Below are positions 44,798 to 56,113 of a stretch of 64,000 nt of DNA, piece after piece. A program made the position numbers and the translations under genes. The stretch covers positions 310,001 through 374,000 of the forward strand of contig NZ_LT615367.1 in the NCBI RefSeq assembly GCF_900095885.1, read 5' to 3'. The notes beneath the pieces are model-generated. The model had not been told where the DNA came from, made no database searches, and saw only the letters and a program-made list of their open reading frames with translations. This DNA comes from Dickeya aquatica (GTDB lineage Bacteria > Pseudomonadota > Gammaproteobacteria > Enterobacterales > Enterobacteriaceae). How positions within the stretch are numbered: position 1 is the stretch's first letter; every line of letters starts with the position of its first letter.

Positions 44798-46141
44798 TTA
44801 CTGTAGGCCGAGCTTTTTCTCCAGATAGTGGATGTTGGTGCCACCATGCTGGAAGTTTTCGTCGGTCATGATGCGCATCTGCAATTCCACATTGGTTTTG
44901 ATGCCATCAATAATCAGTTCTGCCAGCGCATTTTTCATGCGGGAAATGGCGATATCGCGGCTTTCACCGTAGGTAATCAGCTTACCTATCATGGAATCGT
45001 AATGCGGCGGCACGGTGTAACCGGCATAAATGTGCGATTCCCAGCGCACGCCAAAACCACCTGGCGCATGGAAGCGGGTGATTTTACCAGGGCTCGGCAT
45101 GAAGGTGTTCGGGTCTTCGGCGTTGATACGGCATTCCACCGCATGGCCGCGTACCTTCACTTCTTCCTGCTTAATCGACAGCGGCTGACCGGCGGCGATA
45201 CGCAGCTGTTCCTTAATCAGGTCAACGCCGGTTATCATCTCGGTGACCGGGTGCTCAACCTGAATACGGGTGTTCATTTCAATAAAATAGAACTCGCCGT
45301 TCTCAAACAGGAACTCGAAAGTGCCTGCGCCACGGTAGTTGATATCAACACACGCCTTGGCACAGCGTTCACCGATGTAACGGCGCAGATCGGATGTGAT
45401 ACCCGGTGCGGGGGCTTCTTCCACCACTTTCTGGTGGCGGCGCTGCATGGAACAATCACGCTCTGCCAGATAAATGGCATTGCCCTGGCCGTCAGCCAGT
45501 ACCTGAATCTCCACATGACGTGGGTTTTCCAGGTATTTTTCCATGTAGACCATATCGTTGTTGAACGCGGCCTTGGCTTCGGCACGGGTCATGGCGATAG
45601 ACTGTTCCAGCTCTTTTTCGCTACGCACCACGCGCATACCGCGGCCGCCGCCGCCGCCTGAAGCTTTGATAATCACCGGATAACCGATGCGCTTGCCGAT
45701 GGCACGGTTCTTGTCCATGTCGTCGCCCAGCGGGCCGTCAGAGCCCGGTACGCAGGGAACACCGGCTTTTTTCATGGCGCTGATGGCCGATACTTTGTCG
45801 CCCATCAGGCGAATGGTGTCGGCGCGCGGGCCAATGAAAATGAAACCTGAGCGCTCAACCTGTTCGGCGAAATCCGCATTTTCCGACAAGAAGCCGTAAC
45901 CGGGGTGGATAGCCACGGCACCGGTAATCTCTGCGGCGGCGATAATCGCCGGAATATTCAGATAGCTTTTCGCAGACTGTGCCGGGCCGATACACACGGT
46001 TTCATCCGCCAGCAATACGTGTTTCAGGTCGCGATCCGCTGTGGAATGCACCGCAACGGTTTTGATGCCCAGTTCTTTACAGGCACGCAAAATACGCAGC
46101 GCAATCTCACCTCGGTTAGCGATGACAATTTTATCTAGCAT
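44798..46141 (-). CDS. accC: Biotin carboxylase AccC
   Basis: The ATP-dependent subunit of acetyl-CoA carboxylase that carboxylates biotin on AccB, first step of fatty-acid synthesis. A 447-residue ATP-grasp protein: [39 protein letters not shown], the glycine-rich [14 protein letters not shown], the catalytic [14 protein letters not shown] and INAEDP. It lies 11 bp after accB in the accBC operon. Confidence 0.99.
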   Translation of the reverse strand: MLDKIVIANRGEIALRILRACKELGIKTVAVHSTADRDLKHVLLADETVCIGPAQSAKSYLNIPAIIAAAEITGAVAIHPGYGFLSENADFAEQVERSGFIFIGPRADTIRLMGDKVSAISAMKKAGVPCVPGSDGPLGDDMDKNRAIGKRIGYPVIIKASGGGGGRGMRVVRSEKELEQSIAMTRAEAKAAFNNDMVYMEKYLENPRHVEIQVLADGQGNAIYLAERDCSMQRRHQKVVEEAPAPGITSDLRRYIGERCAKACVDINYRGAGTFEFLFENGEFYFIEMNTRIQVEHPVTEMITGVDLIKEQLRIAAGQPLSIKQEEVKVRGHAVECRINAEDPNTFMPSPGKITRFHAPGGFGVRWESHIYAGYTVPPHYDSMIGKLITYGESRDIAISRMKNALAELIIDGIKTNVELQMRIMTDENFQHGGTNIHYLEKKLGLQ

Positions 46142-46152
46142 GGTAAGCCTCG

Positions 46153-46611
46153 TTATTCGATGACAACCAGTGGCTCGTCAAATTCAACCGGCTGGCCGCT
46201 TTCAACCAGAATGGCTTTCACCACGCCGGCTTTATCGGCTTCTATCTGGTTCATCATTTTCATTGCTTCAACGATGCACAGGGTGTCGCCGACTTTGACC
46301 TGCTGGCCTATCTCGATAAACGGTTTGGCATCCGGGCTTGGTGTGCGATAGAAGGTTCCCACCATCGGTGAGCGCACCACATGACCGCTGACGGCTGCCG
46401 GGGCTTCTGCAACAGCGGCAGGAGCGGCGGCAGGGGCTGGAGCCGGGGCCATTTGCGGCATGGGCGCATAGGCTTGCTGCATAACAGGGTAGCTGGCAAC
46501 GGCCGGGGCGCGGCTGATACGTACTGACTCTTCACCTTCGGAGATTTCCAGTTCGGCGATGCCGGATTCTTCAACCAGTTCGATCAGTTTTTTGATTTTA
46601 CGAATATCCAT
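46153..46611 (-). CDS. accB: Biotin carboxyl carrier protein AccB
   Basis: A 152-residue carrier of acetyl-CoA carboxylase. It has an N-terminal helix ([17 protein letters not shown]), a Pro/Ala-rich flexible linker (about residues 40-75), and the biotinyl domain with Lys118 in [20 protein letters not shown] opens the lipoyl-like fold. First gene of accBC, 36 bp downstream of aroQ on the same strand. Confidence 0.98.
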   Translation of the reverse strand: MDIRKIKKLIELVEESGIAELEISEGEESVRISRAPAVASYPVMQQAYAPMPQMAPAPAPAAAPAAVAEAPAAVSGHVVRSPMVGTFYRTPSPDAKPFIEIGQQVKVGDTLCIVEAMKMMNQIEADKAGVVKAILVESGQPVEFDEPLVVIE

Positions 46612-46647
46612 GAATGGGGTTCCGTACTCTTGTTTAATTGGAAATGG

Positions 46648-47100
46648 TTAGTGGGACGTTGACAGTCGTTTGACCGCCGCCTGTAAACCATAGTGGTATC
46701 CGTCTGTACCCAGTCCGCAGATGACACCCACCGCTACATCAGACAAGTAGGAGTGGTGGCGAAAGGGCTCACGCGCGTGCACGTTGGTCAGATGGATCTC
46801 GATAAACGGGATGGCCACCGCCAGCAACGCATCTCGTAGTGCGACACTGGTGTGCGTAAAGGCCGCCGGGTTTATCAGAATAAAATCGGTGTTGCCTCGG
46901 GCGTGATGAATGCTATCAATCAGCTCATGTTCCGCATTCGACTGGCGATGAGATAACCGCACATTCAGCGCCGCGGCTGCCTGTTCCAGTTCGCTAACCA
47001 GAACAGGTAATGTTGTATGACCGTATTTGTCCGGCTCACGGGTGCCCAGTAAATTCAGGTTGGGGCCGTTAAGGAGCAAAATGTGGAACTTATCTGCCAT
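46648..47100 (-). CDS. aroQ: Type II 3-dehydroquinate dehydratase AroQ
   Basis: Third step of the shikimate pathway, a small dodecameric enzyme. The 150-residue protein has [17 protein letters not shown] with the catalytic tyrosine, [49 protein letters not shown] and [11 protein letters not shown]. The ATG at 47100 gives the family N-terminus ([14 protein letters not shown]). E. coli K-12 lacks this type-II enzyme and uses AroD; the gene next to accBC is usual in Yersinia, Serratia and Pectobacterium. Confidence 0.97.
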   Translation of the reverse strand: MADKFHILLLNGPNLNLLGTREPDKYGHTTLPVLVSELEQAAAALNVRLSHRQSNAEHELIDSIHHARGNTDFILINPAAFTHTSVALRDALLAVAIPFIEIHLTNVHAREPFRHHSYLSDVAVGVICGLGTDGYHYGLQAAVKRLSTSH

Positions 47101-47294
47101 TGTGCTGCTATCTCCCGCGATTGGCTCAGTGGCGCACAACATAGCGCGAAGCTATTCGTTTGTCACCCTTTGCCGGGCGAAAATCTCCCGCGCTGGGTGC
47201 GGGGTGTGAACATTATAGCCATATCGTAGCAGTTGGCAGCGAAATACTGGTCTTATCTGCGGAGTTGACCACGCTGGATTGACAAAATTTTACC

Positions 47295-47320
47295 AAATCG
47301 CCCCGTTAGCGGGGCGATTT
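47295..47320 (-). terminator. Terminator at the end of msrQ
   Basis: Stem ATCGCCCCG/CGGGGCGAT with a 4-nt loop, flanked by AA and TTTT, can work on both strands. It overlaps the last codons of msrQ, whose stop is at 47306-47308. Confidence 0.8.
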
Positions 47321-47941
47321 TCTGCCGTTCGATAAAGGCCATCGTCGCCACTGTTGCAGTTTTTTGTAGCGAAAAAGCAGCAATATGACGGCAACTAAGG
47401 CATAGATAATGGGTAACGGCGACAGCGTCTTGACCGACCAAAGATAATGAAGCGGGGCGAAGATGGCGACCAGATAAATCCAGTTATGTAATGTTTGCCA
47501 GCGTGTTCCCAGCCGTTGCTGCGCTGAACGCGTCGAGGTAGCGCTCAGAATGAGCAGGATAAGCCAGCACACCATACCCAATGTTAAATAAGGCCGCGAT
47601 ATCACCTCTTTTCCCAGCAAGTCGAGATGATGGATACCCAATTCCAGCAAGGTATAGCTCAGCAGGTGCAAGCTGGCCCAGGCAAAACACCACAACCCCA
47701 GCAGGCGGCGGCAACGAATCAGTAACGGTTGTTTGCCGTAGCGCGCCAGCGGCGTCACCGTCAGCGTTGCCAGCAGCAGCTTTAGCGCCATGTCGCCGGT
47801 AAAATGCTGGATATCTTTCGCTGGATCGGCGCTCAATGCTCCCTGACTGCCTGCCAGTACCAGCCAGAAAAGCGGCAGCAGGGCCGCCAGATGCAGCAAG
47901 ACTTTGAGTGCCGTGATATGGCGTGCAGACAGGCGCATCAT
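47306..47941 (-). CDS. msrQ: Heme-binding membrane subunit MsrQ (YedZ)
   Basis: A 211-residue inner-membrane cytochrome b that passes electrons from the quinone pool to MsrP for repair of oxidised methionine in periplasmic proteins. About six helices are visible, with heme-ligand histidines in [24 protein letters not shown] and [19 protein letters not shown]. The ATG at 47941 overlaps the msrP stop (TGATG) and gives the E. coli YedZ length; longer starts are unlikely. Confidence 0.95.
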   Translation of the reverse strand: MMRLSARHITALKVLLHLAALLPLFWLVLAGSQGALSADPAKDIQHFTGDMALKLLLATLTVTPLARYGKQPLLIRCRRLLGLWCFAWASLHLLSYTLLELGIHHLDLLGKEVISRPYLTLGMVCWLILLILSATSTRSAQQRLGTRWQTLHNWIYLVAIFAPLHYLWSVKTLSPLPIIYALVAVILLLFRYKKLQQWRRWPLSNGRKSPR

Positions 47942-48942
47942 CAGAACCATTCCCGCAAATTCATGCCCTGATAGAGTGAGGCAACCCGATCGGCATAGCC
48001 GTTAAACAGCAACGTTGGCTGGCGCTGCACGTCCAGCAGACCGCCTGCGCCAATCACCCGCTCACTGGCTTGTGACCAGCGCGGGTGATCGACGCCGGGG
48101 TTAACGTTAGCGTAAAACCCGTACTCGTTGGGCGCAGTTAAATTCCAGGTTGAGGGGGGTTGTTGCTGCGTTAACCGAATATGCACGATGGATTTGATGT
48201 TTTTAAAGCCATATTTCCACGGTGTGACCAGCCGTATCGGCGCACCGTTTTGCGGTGGCAGGGTTTTGCCGTAGACGCCTACCGCCAGTAAGGTTAACGG
48301 GTGCATGGCTTCGTCCAGACGCAGCCCCTCAACATAAGGGTAATCCAGCCCGCCGCCGATAAAGGTATCTTGCTGGCCGGGCATTTGCTGTGGGTCGTGC
48401 AGCGTCTGGAAGGCCACATAGCGGGCATTTGCGGTCGGTTCGGCCAGTTTGATCAACTGCGCCAGTTCAACGCCGACCCACGGGATAACCATCGACCAGG
48501 CTTCAACGCAGCGAAAGCGATAAATACGTTCTTCCAGCGGGAAACGGCGGCGAATATCGTCGATATCCAGCGTCATCGGTTTGGCCACTTCGCCGTCAAT
48601 ACGTAACTGCCAGCCTTCGGTTTTCAGGCCCCCGGCCTTGGCCGCCGGGTCAGCTTTATCGAGCCCGAACTCATAGAAGTTATTGTAACCGGTGACTTTA
48701 TCCTCAGGTGTGAGCGTCAGCGCCGGGTGCCAGTCTGGCGCCTGGCTAAAGGTCAGCGGCTTGCCGGGCGGGGCGGTGTTTGCCGGTTTACGGCTAAACC
48801 AGTTCAATACATCGGCGCGTGCGCCTGCGGGCAGGCTCAGGGCGGCAGCGCTCAGGCCCAGAGCCTTCAGCACCTTGCGGCGCTGGTAGAAAAGGGATTC
48901 CGGCGTCACGTCGGCGTCGGTCAGTTTGCGATGTCTGGACAT
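47941..48942 (-). CDS. msrP: Protein-methionine-sulfoxide reductase catalytic subunit MsrP (YedY)
   Basis: A periplasmic molybdenum enzyme that reduces methionine sulfoxide in proteins. The 333-residue precursor has a Tat signal ([24 protein letters not shown], twin arginine at 21-22) and the sulfite-oxidase fold with the molybdenum-ligand Cys145 in [34 protein letters not shown] and [14 protein letters not shown] are family blocks. The ATG at 48942 is chosen because it places the Tat motif correctly; a longer frame adds 82 unlikely residues. Forms the msrPQ operon. Confidence 0.96.
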   Translation of the reverse strand: MSRHRKLTDADVTPESLFYQRRKVLKALGLSAAALSLPAGARADVLNWFSRKPANTAPPGKPLTFSQAPDWHPALTLTPEDKVTGYNNFYEFGLDKADPAAKAGGLKTEGWQLRIDGEVAKPMTLDIDDIRRRFPLEERIYRFRCVEAWSMVIPWVGVELAQLIKLAEPTANARYVAFQTLHDPQQMPGQQDTFIGGGLDYPYVEGLRLDEAMHPLTLLAVGVYGKTLPPQNGAPIRLVTPWKYGFKNIKSIVHIRLTQQQPPSTWNLTAPNEYGFYANVNPGVDHPRWSQASERVIGAGGLLDVQRQPTLLFNGYADRVASLYQGMNLREWF

Positions 48943-49133
48943 GGTGAGCTCCCGCGTTTTATCGATGACGGATTGGCGTGGTGTTTTAGGTTCCGATCCT
49001 GGTTCAGGCGTGCGGTGCCTGACGTTAGCGATATTCAGTATGCGGTGAAATAACGCACGGGGGAATGGTTCTTTTTTTACCGATTGTGACGCGATTTCCC
49101 GGCAATAGCGTGCATAAAACCTGCCTGACGCGA

Positions 49134-49160
49134 AGGAAAGACAGGCTGTTGCAGCCTGTC
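49134..49160 (-). terminator. Terminator after acuI
   Basis: A perfect 9-bp stem GACAGGCTG/CAGCCTGTC with a 3-nt loop, followed on the minus strand by TTTCCTT, 9 bp beyond the acuI stop. Confidence 0.8.
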
Positions 49161-49168
49161 GTTTACGG

Positions 49169-50158
49169 TTATGCGCCAGTTGCGCCAAGCCGTACCAGTG
49201 TGCGGCCTGTAACCCGGTTTTCCAGCAGGGCTAAAGCGACGTCGGGAACCTGCTCCAGCGTGATTTCCTGGCCGACCTGTTGGTAGAAGCGCTCTGGCAG
49301 CAGGGTTGCCAGTCGCTGCCAGGCTTGTAAACGCCGTGCCTTCGGGGTCATCACGGAATCCACCCCTTGCAAGCGAATATTACGCAAAATAAAGGGCATC
49401 ACGGTGGTGGGCAGCGCCACGCCGCCCGCCAGACCACAGGCGGCAACCGTTGCGCCATAGTGCATCTGGGCCAGCAAGGTAGCCAGCACCTGGTCGCCTG
49501 CGGTATCAATCGCTCCCGCCCAGCGCTGTTTTTCCAGCGCACGGCAGCTTGAGGTAAATTCGCTGCGAGCCACGACCTGATGAGCCCCCAACTGGCACAA
49601 ATAGTCATGATTGTGTTCCCGCCCGCTGATGGCAGTGACCTGATAACCCAATGCGTGCAACAGCGCTATCGCCGTGCTGCCCACGCCACCGCTGGCCCCG
49701 CTGACGACAATCTCGCCACTGGCGGGCGTGACACCGCCTTCTTCCAGCGCCATGACGCAGAGCATGGCGGTTAAACCGGCGGTGCCGATGATCATCGCCT
49801 GACGGGCCGAGAGCGCCGCTGGCAGTGGCACCAGCCAGTCAGCGGAGACGCGCGCCTGTTCCGCCAGCCCGCCCCAGTGTTGTTCGCCAACGCTCCAGCC
49901 CGTCAGCACCACGGCTTGCCCTGCCTGAAAATCCGGGTGCTGGCTGTGGCGCACCTTGCCAGCAAAATCAATGCCCGGCACCATGGGGAATTGCCGGACG
50001 ATTTTCCCTTTACCGGTAATCGCCAGCGCATCTTTATAGTTAATACCCGACCAGCCGATATCAACCGTGACATCACCGGCGGGTAATTGCGACGGTTCAA
50101 GTGCCTGGATAGTGGCCACAGTCAGGCCGTCTTGCTGCTCAAGAAACAGCGCACGCAT
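49169..50158 (-). CDS. acuI: Acryloyl-CoA reductase AcuI (YhdH)
   Basis: An NADPH-dependent medium-chain reductase that detoxifies acrylyl-CoA. The 329-residue protein has the MDR N-terminal fold ([33 protein letters not shown]) and the nucleotide loop [12 protein letters not shown], followed by [14 protein letters not shown]. No catalytic zinc ligands are seen, as expected. The ATG at 50158 gives the YhdH N-terminus MRALFLEQ. It is divergent from csrD, as in E. coli. Confidence 0.95.
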   Translation of the reverse strand: MRALFLEQQDGLTVATIQALEPSQLPAGDVTVDIGWSGINYKDALAITGKGKIVRQFPMVPGIDFAGKVRHSQHPDFQAGQAVVLTGWSVGEQHWGGLAEQARVSADWLVPLPAALSARQAMIIGTAGLTAMLCVMALEEGGVTPASGEIVVSGASGGVGSTAIALLHALGYQVTAISGREHNHDYLCQLGAHQVVARSEFTSSCRALEKQRWAGAIDTAGDQVLATLLAQMHYGATVAACGLAGGVALPTTVMPFILRNIRLQGVDSVMTPKARRLQAWQRLATLLPERFYQQVGQEITLEQVPDVALALLENRVTGRTLVRLGATGA

Positions 50159-50309
50159 AAAAATCCTCCTCAACGGGGACAAAAATAGAGGTAAATCATT
50201 TAATGACTATATTTGTAACAGGTAGTATGCGAACTGATAAATCGCAAAGAACACATAAAGTCTCTCATAAACGGGTTTTTTAACCCACTAACGGAGTTAG
50301 GACGCAGGG

Positions 50310-52274
50310 ATGGGGTTAACAGCCAGACTATCAATACTAATCACGTTGCTGACGGCGTTGGCGGTAGTGCTGATGCTGGCCAGCAGCATTTTTAGTTTTG
50401 TGTGTTATAGCCAACAGCGGATGGAACATCAACTCAGGGCCGTGGCGGCCGGTATCGATCAGGCCTTATTGGTACAGCCGCCGGGCGCGATCCAGTTTTG
50501 GCTGCCTGCCGTCATGAAGGCCGCAGGTATCGTGGAGCTTGAGATCCGCGACAGCCACGAACGCCTCTATTTATTACGTCAACCCGATCTGTTGCGCCAG
50601 TCCGATATCTCATCCGATAACAACGACAATGCACTGGTGTATCGCCATGCAGAGCTGCCGCTGTTGCACCATACCGATGTGAAGGTGAACGTGACCTATG
50701 GCGACCCGCTGTTTGGCTCACCGCGTTACCTGAAACCGGCACTCTCCGTGGTGCTGACCATTCTGTTAATTGCGATTGCCGTGTTCCATGCCGTACGCTG
50801 GTTGCGGCGTCAAACGGCAGGGCAAGTACAACTCGAAGAGCGTGCCCGGCGCATTTTAGCCGGTGAGCGCGAAACGGTGATGTACGGTTCGGTACACGAG
50901 TGGCCCGCGGCGGCCAGCGGTGCGCTGGATCAACTGTTGCTGGATTTGGTGGAAGCCCGCGAAGCCCGCAGCCGTGTTGATACCTTGATTCGCTCGTTTG
51001 CCGCACAGGATTCTCAAACCGGGCTTAACAATCGATTGTTTTTTGAGAATCAACTGGCCACGCAACTTGAAGACCCGGAAGAAGTGGGCACACATGGCGT
51101 GGTGATGATGATAAGGCTGCCCGATTTTGACACGCTACAGGAAACCCACGGCTACGGCGGTGTGGTGGAGGAGTATCGCAATACGCTTATCAACCTGCTG
51201 TCGACCTTTGTGTTACGTTACCCGTCTGCATTGCTGGCCCGTTATTATCACAGTGATTTCACCGTCTTGTTGCCCCACCGCACCTTGAAAGAAGCCGATA
51301 GCATCGCCAGCCAACTGGTGAAGGCGATTGATATTTTACCTTCGACGCCCTTGATTGACCGCGAAGATATTCTCCACATTGGCATATGCGCTTATCACGG
51401 TGGCCAAAGCACCGAACAGGTGATGGAAAGCGTGGAAGATGCAACCCGAAATGCGGTGTTGCAAGGCGGCAACGGCTGGTGTGTCTATGATAGGCGTGGG
51501 CCGGAGAAAGGCCGGGGGAGTGTGAAGTGGCGCACGCTGCTGGAGCACACACTGCTGCGAGGCGGGCCGCGTTTGTATCAGAAACCGGCGATTACCTGCG
51601 GTGGTGAGGTGCACCATCGGGAAATGTTTAGCCGTATTTATGATGGCTCCCAGGAACTGCTGGAAGCGGAATACATGCCGCTGGTGCAGCAACTGGGGCT
51701 GACGGCGGGCTATGATCGGCAGTTGATTAACCGGGTCATCTCACTGACGGTCAGCTGGCAGGATTCGGTATTGGCGTTTCCCATCACGGTAGACTCCCTG
51801 TTGCAACGCCCTTTTTTACGCTGGTTGCGTGAAACCTTGCTGCAATGTCCGAAAAAGCAGCGGGAGCGATTATTGTTCGAGCTGTCCGAGTCAGAGGTGT
51901 GTCAGTATATTGGCCGCCTGCGACCGATCCTTGCCATGATTACCGGGCTTGGGTGCCGCCTTGCGGTCACGCAGGCCGGGCTGACGCTGGTCAGTACCGC
52001 GTATATCAAATCATTGCGGGTGGAAGTTATCAAACTGCATCCCGGACTGGTGCGTAGTCTGGATAAGCGGCCAGAGAATCAATTGTTTATCAGTAGCCTG
52101 ACCGAAGCCTGTAAAGGCACCCATGCGCATGTGTTTGCCTCCGGTGTGCGCACCAAAGAAGAGTGGCAGACGTTGATGGACAAGGGCGTTTGTGGGGGGC
52201 AGGGGGATTTGTTCGCGGCGTCTGAACCGGTAAGTAACACGCTGAAAAAATATTCACCACGGGCTTATGTTTGA
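50310..52274 (+). CDS. csrD: CsrD, regulator of CsrB/CsrC RNA decay
   Basis: A membrane protein that targets CsrB/CsrC small RNAs for RNase E decay and so affects the CsrA system. The 654 residues show two helices (about 8-32 and 145-165) around a periplasmic domain, a HAMP-like region, a degenerate GGDEF domain (YYHSDFTVLLPH in place of GGDEF) and a degenerate EAL domain (EAEYMPLVQQLGL, FELSESEVC). Loss of the catalytic signatures is normal for CsrD, which does not make or break c-di-GMP. Confidence 0.95.
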   Translation: MGLTARLSILITLLTALAVVLMLASSIFSFVCYSQQRMEHQLRAVAAGIDQALLVQPPGAIQFWLPAVMKAAGIVELEIRDSHERLYLLRQPDLLRQSDISSDNNDNALVYRHAELPLLHHTDVKVNVTYGDPLFGSPRYLKPALSVVLTILLIAIAVFHAVRWLRRQTAGQVQLEERARRILAGERETVMYGSVHEWPAAASGALDQLLLDLVEAREARSRVDTLIRSFAAQDSQTGLNNRLFFENQLATQLEDPEEVGTHGVVMMIRLPDFDTLQETHGYGGVVEEYRNTLINLLSTFVLRYPSALLARYYHSDFTVLLPHRTLKEADSIASQLVKAIDILPSTPLIDREDILHIGICAYHGGQSTEQVMESVEDATRNAVLQGGNGWCVYDRRGPEKGRGSVKWRTLLEHTLLRGGPRLYQKPAITCGGEVHHREMFSRIYDGSQELLEAEYMPLVQQLGLTAGYDRQLINRVISLTVSWQDSVLAFPITVDSLLQRPFLRWLRETLLQCPKKQRERLLFELSESEVCQYIGRLRPILAMITGLGCRLAVTQAGLTLVSTAYIKSLRVEVIKLHPGLVRSLDKRPENQLFISSLTEACKGTHAHVFASGVRTKEEWQTLMDKGVCGGQGDLFAASEPVSNTLKKYSPRAYV

Positions 52275-53636
<1,362 letters not shown>

Positions 53637-53652
53637 TCCGGCCAGAACAAAG

Positions 53653-53716
53653 AGGGGGAAACCGCCGTATGGATGAAGGCCTGTTCCATTCATCCCACGC
53701 GGTCGCCCCCTTTTTA
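53653..53716 (+). terminator. Hairpin and U-tract between mreB and mreC
   Basis: AGAGGGGGAAACCGC (from 53651) pairs with GCGGTCGCCCCC (to about 53711), interrupted by an inner stem (ATGGATGAA with TTCATCC), and is followed by TTTTT. It can act as a partial terminator that lowers mreCD expression relative to mreB. Confidence 0.6.
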
Positions 53717-53738
53717 TTGTCGAGGAATACGCAATTTT

Positions 53739-54998
53739 ATGAAGCCGATTTTTAGCCGGGGCCCCTCCCTGCAACTGCGCCTGTTTCTGGCTGTCATTAC
53801 CGCCATTGTGGTGATTTTTGCTGACAGTCGGCTCGGTACGTTTGTGAAAATCAGAACGTACATGGACACCGCCGTCAGTCCTTTTTATTTTCTGGCCAAC
53901 GGCCCGCGTGCCTTGCTGGATAACCTCTCTGTCAACCTCACTTCCCGTGAACAACTGGCGCGTGAAAACGTGGCTCTGCGTCAGGAATTGCTGATGAAAA
54001 ACAGCGACCTGCTGCTGCTTGGCCAATTCCGGCAGGAGAATGCCCGCCTGCGCGAATTGCTTGGCTCGCCGCTGCGTCAGGAAGAGCAGAAGATGGTCAC
54101 GCAGGTGCTCTCGTCTGGTACTGATCCCTATAGCGATCAGGTGGTTATCGACAAAGGCAATGTCAATGGCGTGTATGAAGGGCAGCCGGTTATCAGTGAT
54201 AAAGGCGTAGTCGGTCAGGTGGTTGCCGTTGGGCAGTTTACCAGCCGGGTACTGCTGATTTGCGATGCCTCTCATGCGCTGCCTATTCAGGTGCTGCGTA
54301 ATGACATTCGCGTGATTGCCGCCGGCAACGGTTGCACCGAAGACCTGCAACTTGAGCACCTGCCGAATAATACCGATATCCGTGTGGGCGATGTACTGGT
54401 GACGTCCGGGTTAGGCGGACGCTTTCCTGAAGGCTATCCGGTTGCCGTGGTCTCTTCGGTAAAAGTCGATACCCAGCGTGCTTATACCGTGATTCAGGCC
54501 CACCCGACCGCTGAGCTCCAGCGCCTGCGCTACCTGCTGCTGATGTGGGGCGTGGACAGTAACTCACGTACCGCCCTGCCATCAGACGATGTGCACCGGG
54601 TGGCGAACGAGCGCCTGATGCAGATGATGCCGCACGTCTTGCCTTCTCCTGATGAAATGGGGCCGCCTGCGCCGCCGTCAGCGGCGAAACCGGCAGCGGA
54701 TTTTGTCGGCCCGCCCGCGCCACCTGCGGCGGCCAATAACAGCGCCAGCAAGCCCGCCGCAGCCAGCTCGTCACGGCATCGCGCATCGCGCAGTAACCGC
54801 AATGCCGATGGCGCTAACCCGCCTGCGGGTGATGGTGTACCACCGGCAGGGGCTGCACCATCGTCGGCATCATCCGGTGCCGCTTCGCCAGACGCTGCGC
54901 CAGCAAATAGCCGGATGCTTTCTGGCGGCACGTCGCCATCCGCGCGGCCTGCGCCTGCGTCCAGCGCTCCCGGCGGTGCGGCGGGAGTCAGCCGATGA
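53739..54998 (+). CDS. mreC: Rod-shape determining protein MreC
   Basis: A periplasmic scaffold anchored by one N-terminal helix ([21 protein letters not shown]). Residues 60-110 form a coiled coil ([21 protein letters not shown]), followed by the beta domains ([51 protein letters not shown]). The last 110 or so residues are rich in Pro, Ala and Ser and make the protein 419 long, about 50 more than E. coli MreC. ATG at 53739 after GAGGAA. Confidence 0.97.
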   Translation: MKPIFSRGPSLQLRLFLAVITAIVVIFADSRLGTFVKIRTYMDTAVSPFYFLANGPRALLDNLSVNLTSREQLARENVALRQELLMKNSDLLLLGQFRQENARLRELLGSPLRQEEQKMVTQVLSSGTDPYSDQVVIDKGNVNGVYEGQPVISDKGVVGQVVAVGQFTSRVLLICDASHALPIQVLRNDIRVIAAGNGCTEDLQLEHLPNNTDIRVGDVLVTSGLGGRFPEGYPVAVVSSVKVDTQRAYTVIQAHPTAELQRLRYLLLMWGVDSNSRTALPSDDVHRVANERLMQMMPHVLPSPDEMGPPAPPSAAKPAADFVGPPAPPAAANNSASKPAAASSSRHRASRSNRNADGANPPAGDGVPPAGAAPSSASSGAASPDAAPANSRMLSGGTSPSARPAPASSAPGGAAGVSR

Positions 54999-55483
54999 AT
55001 CGCTATCGCCGACATGGTTATTGGATAATCTGGCTCTCCTTTCTGATAGCCACGGTGCTGCAAGTGATGCCCTGGCCGGATGACCTTTATATGTACCGCC
55101 CCTCGTGGCTGACGCTGATCCTGATTTATTGGGTGATGGCGTTGCCGCATCGCGTCAATGTGGGTACTGGTTTTTTGCTGGGCATGGTGACTGACCTGAT
55201 CCTCGGGTCTACGCTTGGGGTGCGGGCGCTGGGGCTTGCCATCGTCGCCTATCTGGTGGCGTTCAAGTTTCAGCTGTTTCGCAACATGGCACTGTGGCAA
55301 CAGGCGCTGATTGTGATGTTGCTGTCACTGGTGCTGGATTTGCTGGTGTTCTGGGCTGAATTCCTGGTGATCAATGTCTCTTTCCGGCCGGAAATTTTCT
55401 GGAATAGTGTGGTTGATGGTGTGCTGTGGCCGTGGCTGTTCCTGCTGATGCGCAAAATTCGCCGCCAGTTTGCTGTGCAATAA
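54995..55483 (+). CDS. mreD: Rod-shape determining protein MreD
   Basis: A 162-residue integral membrane protein with about five helices ([50 protein letters not shown] and others), part of the elongasome with MreC, PBP2 and RodA. Its start overlaps the mreC stop (ATGA), showing coupled translation. Confidence 0.97.
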   Translation: MNRYRRHGYWIIWLSFLIATVLQVMPWPDDLYMYRPSWLTLILIYWVMALPHRVNVGTGFLLGMVTDLILGSTLGVRALGLAIVAYLVAFKFQLFRNMALWQQALIVMLLSLVLDLLVFWAEFLVINVSFRPEIFWNSVVDGVLWPWLFLLMRKIRRQFAVQ

Positions 55484-55528
55484 CATGGCCTGTGCATCAC
55501 AACGCCACGGGCATGAGAGAGGAACACC

Positions 55529-56113
55529 ATGATGGATTTGTATCTGGCATCGGCGTCGCCGCGGCGGCGCGAATTGCTGGCGTTGCTGGATTTATCGTTT
55601 GAAATCTTGCGTACTGAGGTTGTTGAACAGCGTCAACCTGGCGAGACGCCGGAGCAGTACGTCAGCCGCTTGGCACAGGAGAAAGCCCAGGCGGGGGTCG
55701 CCGTGGCACCGCAGGATCTGCCGGTGCTCGGGGCGGATACCATCGTGGTGCTCAATGGTCAGGTGCTGGAAAAACCGCGTGATGACGATGATGCGGTGCG
55801 CATCCTGCGCGCGCTTTCTGGCCAGCAACATCAGGTGATGACGGCGCTGGCCCTTGCTGACCGGCAGCATTGCCTGGTGCAACGGGTCGTAACCGGGGTG
55901 CAGTTTCGCGCGTTGTCCGATGATGAAATCAGGCGCTATATCGCCAGTGGCGAGCCAATGGATAAAGCCGGTGCCTATGGCATTCAGGGAAAAGGTGGCG
56001 CTTTCGTGAAAGCGATTTTCGGCAGCTACCATGCCGTAGTCGGGTTGCCATTGGTAGAATTGATTGAATTACTGTCACATTTTGCTGCGCGGCGTAACGA
56101 ACGAGGACTCTAA
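55529..56113 (+). CDS. yhdE: Maf-type dTTP/UTP pyrophosphatase YhdE
   Basis: Hydrolyses dTTP, UTP and modified pyrimidine nucleotides. The 194-residue protein has the Maf N-terminus [17 protein letters not shown], the catalytic [24 protein letters not shown], and [35 protein letters not shown]. Either of two adjacent ATGs may start it. Its stop shares a base with the rng start (TAATG). Confidence 0.96.
   Translation: MMDLYLASASPRRRELLALLDLSFEILRTEVVEQRQPGETPEQYVSRLAQEKAQAGVAVAPQDLPVLGADTIVVLNGQVLEKPRDDDDAVRILRALSGQQHQVMTALALADRQHCLVQRVVTGVQFRALSDDEIRRYIASGEPMDKAGAYGIQGKGGAFVKAIFGSYHAVVGLPLVELIELLSHFAARRNERGL

Noticed and set aside
48943..49188. An 82-residue N-terminal extension of MsrP
   Set aside because: It would bury the Tat signal inside the protein; the ATG at 48942 places the twin arginines correctly.
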